NCBI GenBank assembly: GCA_021772735.1
Contig: JAJFLK010000258.1
Coordinates: forward strand, 1 to 8,244
From: Candidatus Sumerlaeota bacterium
GTDB lineage: Bacteria > Sumerlaeota > Sumerlaeia > MVZB01 > JAJFLK01
Direction: 5' to 3'
DNA length: 8,244 nt
The notes under the pieces were generated by a model. It was not told the origin of the DNA. It saw only the letters and a program-made list of their open reading frames with translations, and searched no databases. Below, piece by piece: positions 1 through 6,534 of the stretch (position 1 is the stretch's first letter; each line of letters begins with the position of its first letter). The translations under genes and the position numbers were made by a program.

Positions 1-178
1 TCATTGTAATTCAGCGGCGGTATGGATATCCACGAAACGTTTTGGGTGCCTGGCTCGGAATCCATTTACATCCGCGTGAGATTGGCCCCTGCCGGTGTAA
101 ATCGGCTTACAGACACCCCGGACGGAGGCGGGTAGAATCCGGAGTCTTTTGCGAGGATTTCTGCGAGGTTTGGGCGCG
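1..178. other. Leading region without a recognised gene
   Basis: I see no convincing coding sequence here. Minus-strand reading frames across it have the Arg/Pro-rich composition of antisense shadows. The one structured element is an inverted repeat at 64-102, listed separately. The last part holds the translation signals of the next gene: a GGAG at 141-144 before a TTG at 149, and a GAGG at 165-168 ten bases before the ATG at 179. No good -35/-10 pair was found by eye. Confidence 0.5.
64..102. repeat. Inverted repeat, possible stem-loop upstream of the DUF3179 gene
   Basis: ATTTACA at 64-70 is perfectly complementary to TGTAAAT at 96-102. Two further pairs inside (71-95 as T-G, 72-94 as C-G) make a 9-bp stem around a loop of about 21 nt. 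There is no T-run after it, so it is not a typical intrinsic terminator. It could be an operator or a leader hairpin, or chance. Function is unknown. Confidence 0.3.
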
Positions 179-979
179 ATGGCTTTTCGATTTTCCAAAC
201 CCTTTCGAGTGGTCGTGTTCTGTGCGGCGATGGCCGGTCTGACCATCATCGCGGTCGAGCAATGGCAGCAGATCATGGCCGTGGGATCCTACATATGGAC
301 CGGGATCGTGCCGCCGACGAAGCGAGCCATTCTCGAGGAGGGCGGCAAGACGCTGGTTTGGGCGAATGGCGAGGTCTTTGAAGAATACGAATGGTTCGAC
401 ATGACGAACTCCCGGATCGACCCTCATACTCTCCAATACGGATTGGGCAAGGACGCGATCCGGTCCATCGAGCATCCGATTTTCGTCAAAGTTGATGATC
501 CGAGAGTGGCCTCTTCCCGAATTGACGATGAAATGAGCGTGATCGGATACGCCGAGGCGGGACTTGCGCGGGCATACCCGGTCCCCATTATGGGTCGCCA
601 TGAGATCGTAAACGATGAATTCCACGGCAGACCGGTAACGGTCGGCTGGTGACCACTGGACGAATTGTCCGTAGTTTACGGGCGAGAAATTGACGGCAAG
701 GCGGTCCAGTTCGGCACAACCGGATACACGAAGAATCATGTGTTCGTCCTATACGACCGGACGACCGAATCGGTGTGGTATCCCATGACACGCTCGAGCA
801 TGGACGCTGTCTCAGGGCCGTGGCGGGGGCGAAAGATCCCGTTTATCGCCAAGCCCAAACCGATGCCTCTGCGCGAGTGGAAGCGTCTGCATCCGGAGAC
901 GACCGTCATGCTGCCGGTGGCCTGGGTGATGGATGGCATCGATCGGTGGACAGGGTTTGGAGCGCTCGGGCTCGTATGA
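179..979 (+). CDS. DUF3179-family membrane-anchored protein, candidate selenoprotein (in-frame TGA = Sec158)
   Basis: The frame reads from ATG 179 to TGA 977-979, with an internal TGA at 650-652; read through, it gives 266 residues. Residues about 9-27 form one hydrophobic segment, so the protein is probably a membrane anchor with the domain outside the cytoplasm. DUF3179 hallmarks run across the TGA without a break: KDAIRSIEHPIF (91-102), DDEMSVIGY (117-124), ARAYPVPI (130-137), HEIVND (141-146), then G-W-[TGA]-P-L at 156-160, VVYGREIDGKAVQFG (165-179), VLYDR, SVWYP and the HPET segment near the C-terminus. Family members typically have Y-C-P-L-C-G-T-A-V-V-F where this protein has W-[TGA]-P-L-D-E-L-S-V-V-Y, so the TGA occupies the first Cys. 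ATG 179 has a GAGG ten bases upstream; a TTG at 149 would add ten residues. The biochemical role of DUF3179 is not established; a thiol/selenol redox role is inference. The alternative is a nonsense mutation or a sequencing error. Confidence 0.8.
650..652 (+). other. In-frame TGA, candidate selenocysteine codon
   Basis: This TGA is in the same frame as the codons before it (ggc tgg) and after it (cca ctg gac gaa). It is followed by a C, which is a weak termination context. It replaces the conserved first Cys of the DUF3179 CPLC motif, which is the position expected for Cys/Sec exchange and not for a random stop. TGA is a normal stop elsewhere in this window (4012-4014 and 6535-6537), which argues against general reassignment of TGA to Trp or Gly. 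Confidence 0.75.
665..685 (+). promoter_or_regulatory. Candidate bacterial SECIS hairpin
   Basis: Nine consecutive pairs can form: 665-685, 666-684 (U-G), 667-683, 668-682 (U-G), 669-681, 670-680, 671-679, 672-678 and 673-677, closing a three-base loop GUU at 674-676. The loop starts with G and lies 21 nt after the TGA. Known bacterial SECIS elements sit just 3' of the UGA, within the coding sequence, with a short apical loop carrying a G near its 5' side. A competing hairpin, GGAC (658-661) with GTCC (667-670), is shorter and its loop lies only 9 nt from the TGA. No folding energy was calculated. Confidence 0.6.
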
Positions 980-1067
980 GACGGCCCCGTGAGGCGAACC
1001 GAGCCGGCCGCCAGGGCAGGACGCAGAGAAGGGCGGGGCGAGGTCATCGAAATCAAAGGATGATGAG

Positions 1068-1073
1068 CATAAT
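1068..1073 (+). promoter_or_regulatory. Weak candidate -10 element before the SCP2 gene
   Basis: CATAAT matches five of six bases of TATAAT in an otherwise GC-rich gap (980-1176) ahead of the SCP2-like gene. No good -35 lies 16-18 bp upstream, so this is only suggestive. A start here would give a leader of about 100 nt. The rest of the gap shows no clear terminator for the DUF3179 gene. Confidence 0.2.
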
Positions 1074-1162
1074 GTTTTCAGTGGCAAGGCCGGAGCGGGT
1101 CCATTAACATGCCGGTCCAATTAGCCATCAATCGTTAGATTCGGTGGGGGCAACGAGAAAAG

Positions 1163-1168
1163 AGGAGG
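1163..1168 (+). promoter_or_regulatory. Strong Shine-Dalgarno of the SCP2-like gene
   Basis: AGGAGG, preceded by another G, lies eight bases before ATG 1177. It is the strongest ribosome binding site in the window and fixes this start over the in-frame GTG at 1144. Confidence 0.85.
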
Positions 1169-1176
1169 ATGAAATC

Positions 1177-1509
1177 ATGGCATCACCTGAGGTACAGGAA
1201 CTGATCACGAACATGCCCGGTAGCTTTCAGGCCGAGGCGGCAGGGGACATGGAAGCCGTCTTGCAGTGGAAGCTGAGCGGCGACAAGGGCGGCGATTTCC
1301 ACGCCGTCATCTCCGGCGGAGCATGCACGGCGGCAGAAGGCGTTCACGACGCGCCGACGACGACGTTCACCGCCGAGGCCACTGACTGGCTCGACCTGGT
1401 CGAAGGCAAAGCGGACGGCATGAGCCTTTTCATGCAGGGCAAGCTCTCGGTCGAAGGCGACATGGGCATTGCGATGAAGCTTCAGACGCTTTTCGTGCGC
1501 CAGGCCTAA
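1177..1509 (+). CDS. SCP2 sterol-binding domain protein (stand-alone)
   Basis: This 110-residue protein consists of little more than one SCP2-like (sterol carrier protein 2) lipid-binding domain. The order of elements fits the family: an N-terminal helix (VQELITNMPGSF), beta strands around LQWKLSG and DFHAVISGG, a TTTFTAEATDWLDLVEGK segment, then the diagnostic C-terminal pattern FMQGKLSVEGDMGIAMKLQTLF. SCP2 domains form a hydrophobic tunnel that binds lipids, sterols or acyl chains; the ligand of the bacterial single-domain forms is generally unknown. There is no signal peptide or membrane segment, so it should be cytoplasmic. The start is set by a near-perfect Shine-Dalgarno eight bases upstream. 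Intergenic gaps of about 200 bp on both sides suggest a separate transcript. A fatty-acid link with the crotonase further downstream is possible but not shown. Confidence 0.88.
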   Translation: MASPEVQELITNMPGSFQAEAAGDMEAVLQWKLSGDKGGDFHAVISGGACTAAEGVHDAPTTTFTAEATDWLDLVEGKADGMSLFMQGKLSVEGDMGIAMKLQTLFVRQA

Positions 1510-1515
1510 GGCCAC

Positions 1516-1540
1516 GGGCCTCCGGGGCATGGGCCTCCGG
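1516..1540. repeat. Short direct repeat, GGGCCTCCGG twice
   Basis: The 10-mer occurs at 1516-1525 and 1531-1540 with a 15-base period, directly after the SCP2-like stop. A near copy with one extra C lies at 1619-1629, where it forms part of the putative terminator stem. It is probably a small local duplication. Confidence 0.5.
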
Positions 1541-1618
1541 ATCGCAGTTTCGAAATTCAGAGCGGGGCTGCCAGGATCTCAGCCAGCCGGTGAGGGTGTG
1601 ACCTCTCGCGGGCGGGCT

Positions 1619-1648
1619 GGGCCCTCCGGTGGCCCCATCTGTTTTTTT
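1619..1648 (+). terminator. Possible intrinsic terminator after the SCP2-like gene
   Basis: GGGCC at 1619-1623 pairs with GGCCC at 1631-1635 around a 7-base loop, and a run of seven T's follows at 1642-1648. The six bases between stem and T-run are more than in a classical terminator, so the call is moderate. The rest of the 1510-1708 gap holds the direct repeat but no recognisable gene or promoter. Confidence 0.45.
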
Positions 1649-1708
1649 GCCCCCGGCCCGATACGACCGGTGGAGTTGTCATCCCCGTTTCGAGCACAAT
1701 GATCCCCG

Positions 1709-3127
1709 ATGAATTCTCTGCAAGTCAGATCAAGGCCTTCGGCACGGTCGATCGCGACGCGAGCGATTTTCGCGGCGTGCCTCGTCTTCCTGATGCGGCC
1801 CCTGTGGATGCCGATCATACAGATCGGGCGCGGACCGCAGAGTGAGGAGCATGCGAAAGGAATTGCGAGCGGCGCGCCATCATTAGTTTTCGACATGCAG
1901 GCGCGGCTGCTCGTCGGGCTGAACGAGATCGCAGGATCTTCTCGCATGATCAGCCGCACGCTTGAGAGCCAGCTCAAGGCCGCCGAAGAGCAGGATACCT
2001 CTGAGCTCGCGCCGTATCGCAATCTGGTCCTCTATCACCACCTTGGACTGGCCGATGCCGAGGCCGCTCAGATCGAGAGCCTGCGCACTTCGGGAAGTTC
2101 CTCGGACTCAACCGAGATGATGCACGCCCGGCTCATGGATCTCTATGACGCGGGCGAGGCGCTGGATGAAGAATCCATCATGGAGTTGCGCGCGGGCCTC
2201 GGTTACTACGGCAAGCTGGCGAGCCTCCACAACATGCAAGCCGGTGAAGCTGCCGGCGCGGATGAAGCTGAAAAAGTTGCTCTGGAGATCGCGAGCAGGG
2301 CGTATCGCACCGCCGTCGTTTTTATGGCTGCCGCGATGGCTTTCATTCTGGCCAGCATCGTGGGTTTTTTCATCCTGCTGATGTTCGGCCTCTCGGTGCG
2401 TTCGGGATCGATTCGATCGGCTCTGGCGCCGCCGCAGACCAAACCGGAACTCTATCTGGAAACCTTCACTCTGTATTTCGCGATGATGTCGATTGCGCAC
2501 TGGATCGCGCCGTCCCTGGCAAGCCGGATCGGGGGCAGCGGCGGCATCCTCGTCTCCTTCGGCCTGCAATTGCTCGTGCCGGTGCTTGCTTGTTACCCTC
2601 TGCTGGCCGGGGCGCGGCGCGATGGGCTTGCGGCCGATCTGGGCCTGGTGCGGGGCAAGGGCATTGCGGTCGAAGCCGTACTCGGACCACTGGCCTACAT
2701 GGCGACGCTGCCCGTCATCATCTTCTCGATGATCGCCATCCTGCCGATTCTCCAGAAGCTGGGTTTCGACATCGCCGGCGGCGCGCATCCGATTGTCGGG
2801 TCGCTCAAGGGTGAGGGCGCGCGGCCGCTGATGATCGCGCTTACGCTGTTCGTCGCCGTCGTGATGGCTCCGCTGGTCGAGGAACTGATGTTCCGGGGAT
2901 ATTTTTACCGCGCGCTGCGCTCGCGATGGGGCATGATTGCGTCGGTTGCGATCTCTGCTGCTGTCTTCGCCGGAATTCATCCGCAGGGGCCAATCGGATT
3001 CCCCCTCTTGTTTGTCATCGGCACGACGCTGGCCGTGCTGCGCGAGTGGCGCGGCTCGCTGCTGGCTTCGCTCGCGGCACACGCGACGACAAACGCCGTC
3101 TCGATGATGGTCGTCATGGCGATGTAA
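1709..3127 (+). CDS. CPBP (CAAX/Abi-type) intramembrane metalloprotease
   Basis: This 472-residue membrane protein carries the CPBP/Abi domain at its C-terminus. The catalytic motifs are EELMFRG (E391, E392, R396), the first His motif in AGIHPQG (H424) and the last motif AHATTNA (H458, N462). The Glu pair and His residues activate water for proteolysis within the membrane, as in Rce1/MroQ-type enzymes. Probable membrane segments are near 17-38, 201-228, 253-270, 279-300, 322-348, 373-390, 405-423, 430-445 and 450-471. Between the first two lies a helical, acidic soluble region of about 160 residues (40-200) that I cannot assign; it is longer than usual, since many CPBP proteins have only 200-300 residues. 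The substrate is unknown. No clear Shine-Dalgarno precedes ATG 1709, so the exact start is less certain than the identity. Confidence 0.85.
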   Translation: MNSLQVRSRPSARSIATRAIFAACLVFLMRPLWMPIIQIGRGPQSEEHAKGIASGAPSLVFDMQARLLVGLNEIAGSSRMISRTLESQLKAAEEQDTSELAPYRNLVLYHHLGLADAEAAQIESLRTSGSSSDSTEMMHARLMDLYDAGEALDEESIMELRAGLGYYGKLASLHNMQAGEAAGADEAEKVALEIASRAYRTAVVFMAAAMAFILASIVGFFILLMFGLSVRSGSIRSALAPPQTKPELYLETFTLYFAMMSIAHWIAPSLASRIGGSGGILVSFGLQLLVPVLACYPLLAGARRDGLAADLGLVRGKGIAVEAVLGPLAYMATLPVIIFSMIAILPILQKLGFDIAGGAHPIVGSLKGEGARPLMIALTLFVAVVMAPLVEELMFRGYFYRALRSRWGMIASVAISAAVFAGIHPQGPIGFPLLFVIGTTLAVLREWRGSLLASLAAHATTNAVSMMVVMAM

Positions 3128-3228
3128 GGCGGCGCCATTACGCGAATTGCCGATAACGCTCGGATCACAGGCGTCGCCGAGATCGCCCAGATATTCGAGA
3201 TTAAGCCCGGCCCGAAGGCAACGATTCC

Positions 3229-4014
3229 ATGAGTTCCACGCCTCAAGTGATCGCCGAAACCGAGAAACTCGGCGGCGGCGGGCGCGTCGCCACGGTCACA
3301 GTCGATAACGAATCCAAGTTGAACGTCGTCAATACACCGTTGCTGAACCAGTTTATCGGAGCGCTGGAAACGCTGGCCGAGGATCCCGATCTTCGCGTGC
3401 TTGTCATCCGAGGCGCGGGCGAGCGCGCCTGGATCGGAGGGGCGGATATTGCCGAGATGGTCGATCTGACGCCGGAGACCGCGCGGACGTTCATCACGCT
3501 TCTGCATGAGGCCTGCCGCGCCATCGAGGATGTGCCGGTGCCGGTGATCGCGCGGATTTCAGGATACTGCCTGGGCGGGGGGCTGGAGCTGGCGGCGGCG
3601 TGCGACCTACGCGTCGCAGCCGAGGGCTCGCGATTCGGCATGCCCGAGGTGCGCGTCGGACTTCCCTCGGTGATCGAAGCCGCCCTGCTGCCGCGCCTCG
3701 TTGGCTGGGGCAAGGCGATGGAAATGATCTACACCGCCGAGACTCTTGACGGACCCCAGGCCCTGGCGTGCGGGTTGATCGGCAGACTGGTTGCGCCCGA
3801 AGCACTGGATGCGGCCGTCGCCGAGTGGGTCGATGCGATTGCCGAGGCGGGGCCGCGCGCGATCCGGCTGCAAAAGGAACTCGTGCGCCAGTGGGCGCGG
3901 CTGCCCGTCGACCAAGCCATCGAGGCCGGAATCGAACCTCTCGGCCGGGCGTTTGAGACCGATGAGCCCGCCCGGCTCATGCGCGCATTTCTTGATCGAA
4001 AACGCAAAGATTGA
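3229..4014 (+). CDS. Enoyl-CoA hydratase/isomerase (crotonase) family protein
   Basis: The 261 residues match the length of single-domain crotonases. The oxyanion-hole segments are GGADIAEM (70-77) and GYCLGGG (112-118). Both acidic residues used by hydratases are present: E120 in GGGLELA and E140 in GMPEV. The expected reaction is reversible addition of water to a trans-2-enoyl-CoA in fatty acid or related CoA-ester breakdown, in the cytoplasm. The segment after the second Glu reads GLPSVIEAALLPRLVG, where many hydratases have a PGAGGTQRL-type loop, so substrate range may differ. Crotonase homology alone does not separate hydratase from isomerase or hydrolase activity. ATG 3229 follows the protease stop by 101 bases, with no obvious Shine-Dalgarno. 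No other beta-oxidation gene is in the window. Confidence 0.87.
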   Translation: MSSTPQVIAETEKLGGGGRVATVTVDNESKLNVVNTPLLNQFIGALETLAEDPDLRVLVIRGAGERAWIGGADIAEMVDLTPETARTFITLLHEACRAIEDVPVPVIARISGYCLGGGLELAAACDLRVAAEGSRFGMPEVRVGLPSVIEAALLPRLVGWGKAMEMIYTAETLDGPQALACGLIGRLVAPEALDAAVAEWVDAIAEAGPRAIRLQKELVRQWARLPVDQAIEAGIEPLGRAFETDEPARLMRAFLDRKRKD

Positions 4015-4090
4015 AAACGATTTGGCCGAAGCCGGGACGCAATGGTTCGATTGTAGCCGTAGCGCGCGGACGGAACTTCACTTTTCGTAC
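4015..4090. other. Convergent intergenic gap
   Basis: This 76-base gap lies between the ends of the crotonase gene and lpxD, so a bidirectional terminator would be expected. Only short stems are visible, such as GGTT and AGCC around a 7-base loop near 4044-4058, with no clear T-run on either strand. I do not call a terminator. Confidence 0.4.
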
Positions 4091-5200
4091 TTACTTTTCG
4101 CTTTGGGCCGCGAGTTTTTCCAGCTTGCGCAGCCGCGCGACGATGTCCGGCAGCTTGCGGAAGTGCGCCATGACGCGGCGGAATTCCCTAGCCTGCATGT
4201 AGTAGGGGTATCCCATGATGGTCGAGCCGGGGGCGACGTCCTTGTGAACGCCGGTGCCGCCGCCGACCATTGACCTGGCGCCGACCGTGACACCGGGCGC
4301 GACGCCGACACCGCCGCCGAGCATGCAGTAATCTTCGACGACCGCAGAGCCGGCGAAACCGGATTGGCCCGCGATCAGGCAACCCTTGCCGATGCGGCAG
4401 TTGTGGCCGACCTGGACAAGGTTATCGATCTTCGTGCCAGCGCCGATGCGAGTCTCGTGGACGAACGCGCGGTCGACGCACGAATTGGCCCCGATCTCGA
4501 CATCGTCCTCGAGAATTACTACCCCGACTTGCGGAACCTTGACGACGCCGGTGGCGGTGGGCTGGAACTTGAAACCATCCGCGCCGAGCACGACTCCGGA
4601 GTGGAGCACGCATCGCGCGCCCACATGAACGAGGCCTTGCAGCGCGACGTTGTTATGAACCCGGGAGTCCTCGCCGATCCGGCAGTCGGGATCGACTGAA
4701 CAATTCGCGCCAAGGATCGCTCGCGCGCCGATAATCGCACGGCCTCCGATCGAGCAATTTGCGCCGATCGAGGCCGTCGGATCGATCTGGGCTGAGGGGT
4801 CAACAAACGCACTCGGGTGAACGCCGGACTCGGGTTTCGGCGCCGGATACAGATGGCCCAGAATTACGGGCAGGGCGTGCCAGACGCTGTCGACTTCGAC
4901 GCGAGGACGCTCGCCGAGATCCAGGCCGAGCGGCGTGATGAGCAGACCCGCCGTCGAAGCCTCGGCTTGCTTCTTTCCCTTCGCCTCGGCGACGAAACTG
5001 ATTTCTTCGGCCGTGGCCTGATCGAGCGTCGCGAAGCCGATCAGATGTTCCGGCGAGTCCCGCCCCTCGACGAGTTCTCCGTCGATCCATTGGGCGACTT
5101 CGCCGGGCGTGGGTGTGCAGGCCGCAGGCGGACGGAACAGAATTGATGTGGGAGGAGTGTCCTTCATAAGGTTCTGATGCTTGCCGTGCTTGACCGGCAT
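4091..5200 (-). CDS. lpxD: UDP-3-O-acylglucosamine N-acyltransferase LpxD
   Basis: LpxD transfers a 3-hydroxyacyl chain from acyl-carrier protein to UDP-3-O-acyl-glucosamine, the third step of lipid A synthesis, in the cytoplasm. The 369-residue length is slightly above the usual 340-350. An N-terminal uridine-binding domain (about 30-125) contains FATLDQATAEEISFV. A left-handed beta-helix of hexapeptide repeats follows (about 128-325; for example IGANCSIGGRAIIGARAILG). Family signatures are GADGFKF (207-212), KVPQVGVVILEDDVEIGAN, DRAFVHETRIGAGTKIDN and VQVGHN with the catalytic His266. A C-terminal helix with GYPYYMQAREFRR and LPDIVARLRKLEKL is typical. ATG 5200 lies 16 bases after the M16 partner's stop, and an AAGGA overlaps that stop; a second Met at 5167 would give 358 residues. 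It is probably co-transcribed with the M16 pair. Confidence 0.95.
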   Translation of the reverse strand: MPVKHGKHQNLMKDTPPTSILFRPPAACTPTPGEVAQWIDGELVEGRDSPEHLIGFATLDQATAEEISFVAEAKGKKQAEASTAGLLITPLGLDLGERPRVEVDSVWHALPVILGHLYPAPKPESGVHPSAFVDPSAQIDPTASIGANCSIGGRAIIGARAILGANCSVDPDCRIGEDSRVHNNVALQGLVHVGARCVLHSGVVLGADGFKFQPTATGVVKVPQVGVVILEDDVEIGANSCVDRAFVHETRIGAGTKIDNLVQVGHNCRIGKGCLIAGQSGFAGSAVVEDYCMLGGGVGVAPGVTVGARSMVGGGTGVHKDVAPGSTIMGYPYYMQAREFRRVMAHFRKLPDIVARLRKLEKLAAQSEK

Positions 5201-5216
5201 TCCCGATTATGTGTCC

Positions 5217-6533
5217 TTACGATTTGGGCCGAAGGACGACGATCACGGGATCGCGCCAATATTTCCGGGCGGCCTGGACGACGGCTTCGGTCGTGACGGC
5301 GTTCAGATCGTCGAGATAACGGGCGTCGTAATCGGCGCCGAGGCCGAGGTCTTCCCAATGGGCCATCTGCGAGACGCGCGCGCCGAGCGACTGGCGGCCC
5401 ATGAGAAACAGCCCGCTGACGTAATTTCGAGCGCGCGTGAGGTCGTCTTCGGTGATGCCCTCGCGCGTCAAATTCTCTGCTTCGCCCAAAAGTCCGGCAA
5501 GGGCCTCGTCGAGCCGCTCGGGCTGGGTTCCGATATACATCATCATGTGTCCGCCGAGGCGATGCGAACGCAACGAACTGCCGACGGCATAGGCCAGCGA
5601 GCGGCGGTCGCGCAGGTTTGAGAAAAGCCGGCCCGAAAACCCCTCGCCGAGCACGGCCGAGGCCAGCCGCAGCGCGTGATAATCGGGGTGGGTATGCTCG
5701 GGCGCTTTGAACCCGGCGACGACAAAGCCTTGTTCGAGATCCTTTTCGATCTCGAAGTGGTCCGGCGTGGATTCGAGATTAGAAATGCCGGCCCTCGCGG
5801 CGTCGGTTGTCATCCGGTCGTATCGGCTCACGGGCTCTCCGGCGCCGTCGGGCCAGCCCTGCGCGAGGGGCGCGAGCCATTCCATCATGGCATCGACTTC
5901 AAAATCGCCCGACGCGACGAAGAGCATTTGCTCGGGCCGATACATCCGGTTGTGCCACGCGCGGCAGACTTCAGGCGTGATGCGCGCGACCTCCTCGGGC
6001 GTCCCTTCGACGTGATGGCCGTAGCCGTGGCCCGCGAAGATGCGCTCGACGTAATGGCGATACGTGAAGCTGAGCTTGTCGTCTTCGATCCGGTTCAGGT
6101 AGGCCAGGACGGATTGGCGTTCGAGTTCGAGTTCGCGCGCGTCGAACGCGGGCTGCTGTAGACATTCGAAGAAGATGGGGAGCGCTTCGGGGAAGTCGTC
6201 CGCAGCCGAGCGCAGGCCGGAAGTCGCGGCGTCGATCCCGGCCGAGTGGCCCGTGAGCGCGCCGAGGGATTCGAGGTCGAAGTTCAATTGCTCCGAGTTT
6301 CGGGCTCGGGTGCCGCGTTTGAGCATCGAGGCGGTGAACGAAGCTAGACCAAATTCTTCGGCGGACTCATCCGCGCTAGCGCGACGCAGATAGACCTGCG
6401 AGACGATCAGGCCCGAGCCCGGACGCGGGGCGAGCAGCACTTCCAATGCGCCGACCCGTTTGCGGACGAGCGGGGCGTGGGCCAGGGGGGCCGGGGGCGA
6501 TGCCGAAGTTGACGATGGCGGAGATGCAGACAA
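5217..6533 (-). CDS. M16 family peptidase-like protein, HxxEH-less partner subunit
   Basis: This 438-residue M16 (pitrilysin/MPP-like) protein has lost the zinc site: where the active neighbour has HFLEH it has SFTAS (65-69, in FGLASFTASML). It keeps the R/Y pair of the C-terminal half, R308 and Y315 in LRDRRSLAYAVGS, which in two-subunit M16 proteases helps bind the substrate. It is therefore predicted to pair with the upstream zinc subunit as one protease. No signal peptide is evident. I chose TTG 6533: a GGAG lies nine bases upstream and the start sits one base after the neighbour's TGA, which suits translational coupling. In-frame ATGs at 6581 and 6632 would add 16 or 33 residues of Arg/Pro-rich sequence overlapping the neighbour by 47 or 98 bases, and look less likely. 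Natural substrates are unknown. Confidence 0.87.
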   Translation of the reverse strand: MSASPPSSTSASPPAPLAHAPLVRKRVGALEVLLAPRPGSGLIVSQVYLRRASADESAEEFGLASFTASMLKRGTRARNSEQLNFDLESLGALTGHSAGIDAATSGLRSAADDFPEALPIFFECLQQPAFDARELELERQSVLAYLNRIEDDKLSFTYRHYVERIFAGHGYGHHVEGTPEEVARITPEVCRAWHNRMYRPEQMLFVASGDFEVDAMMEWLAPLAQGWPDGAGEPVSRYDRMTTDAARAGISNLESTPDHFEIEKDLEQGFVVAGFKAPEHTHPDYHALRLASAVLGEGFSGRLFSNLRDRRSLAYAVGSSLRSHRLGGHMMMYIGTQPERLDEALAGLLGEAENLTREGITEDDLTRARNYVSGLFLMGRQSLGARVSQMAHWEDLGLGADYDARYLDDLNAVTTEAVVQAARKYWRDPVIVVLRPKS

Positions 6534-6534
6534 A

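Noticed and set aside
149..652. Nonsense-mutated pseudogene of DUF3179
   Set aside because: Not excluded, but there is only one stop, it lies exactly on the conserved Cys, downstream conservation is intact and a SECIS-like hairpin follows. Decay would rarely give this combination.
650..652. General reassignment of TGA to Trp or Gly
   Set aside because: TGA ends the crotonase gene at 4012-4014 and the M16 gene at 6535-6537 at sensible family lengths, and no other gene here has an internal TGA.
658..670. Alternative hairpin GGAC/GTCC as the SECIS
   Set aside because: It has only four base pairs and its loop starts 9 nt after the TGA, which is too close for known bacterial SECIS elements; the 665-685 stem is longer and better placed.
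665..979. Separate 104-residue gene starting at TTG 665
   Set aside because: It is in the same frame as the preceding ORF, starts in the middle of a conserved DUF3179 motif, lacks a good ribosome binding site and would omit the P-L-D-E residues just after the TGA. Read-through explains it better.
2108..3082. Long minus-strand ORF of 324 codons opposite the CPBP protease
   Set aside because: The product is rich in Arg, Gln, His and Asp without any recognisable domain, which is typical of an antisense shadow; the plus frame has full catalytic motifs.
3137..3232. Short open frame of about 31 codons between the protease and crotonase genes (beginning at ATT, ending TGA)
   Set aside because: It has no ATG, GTG or TTG start and no Shine-Dalgarno, and an open run of this length is expected by chance in GC-rich DNA.
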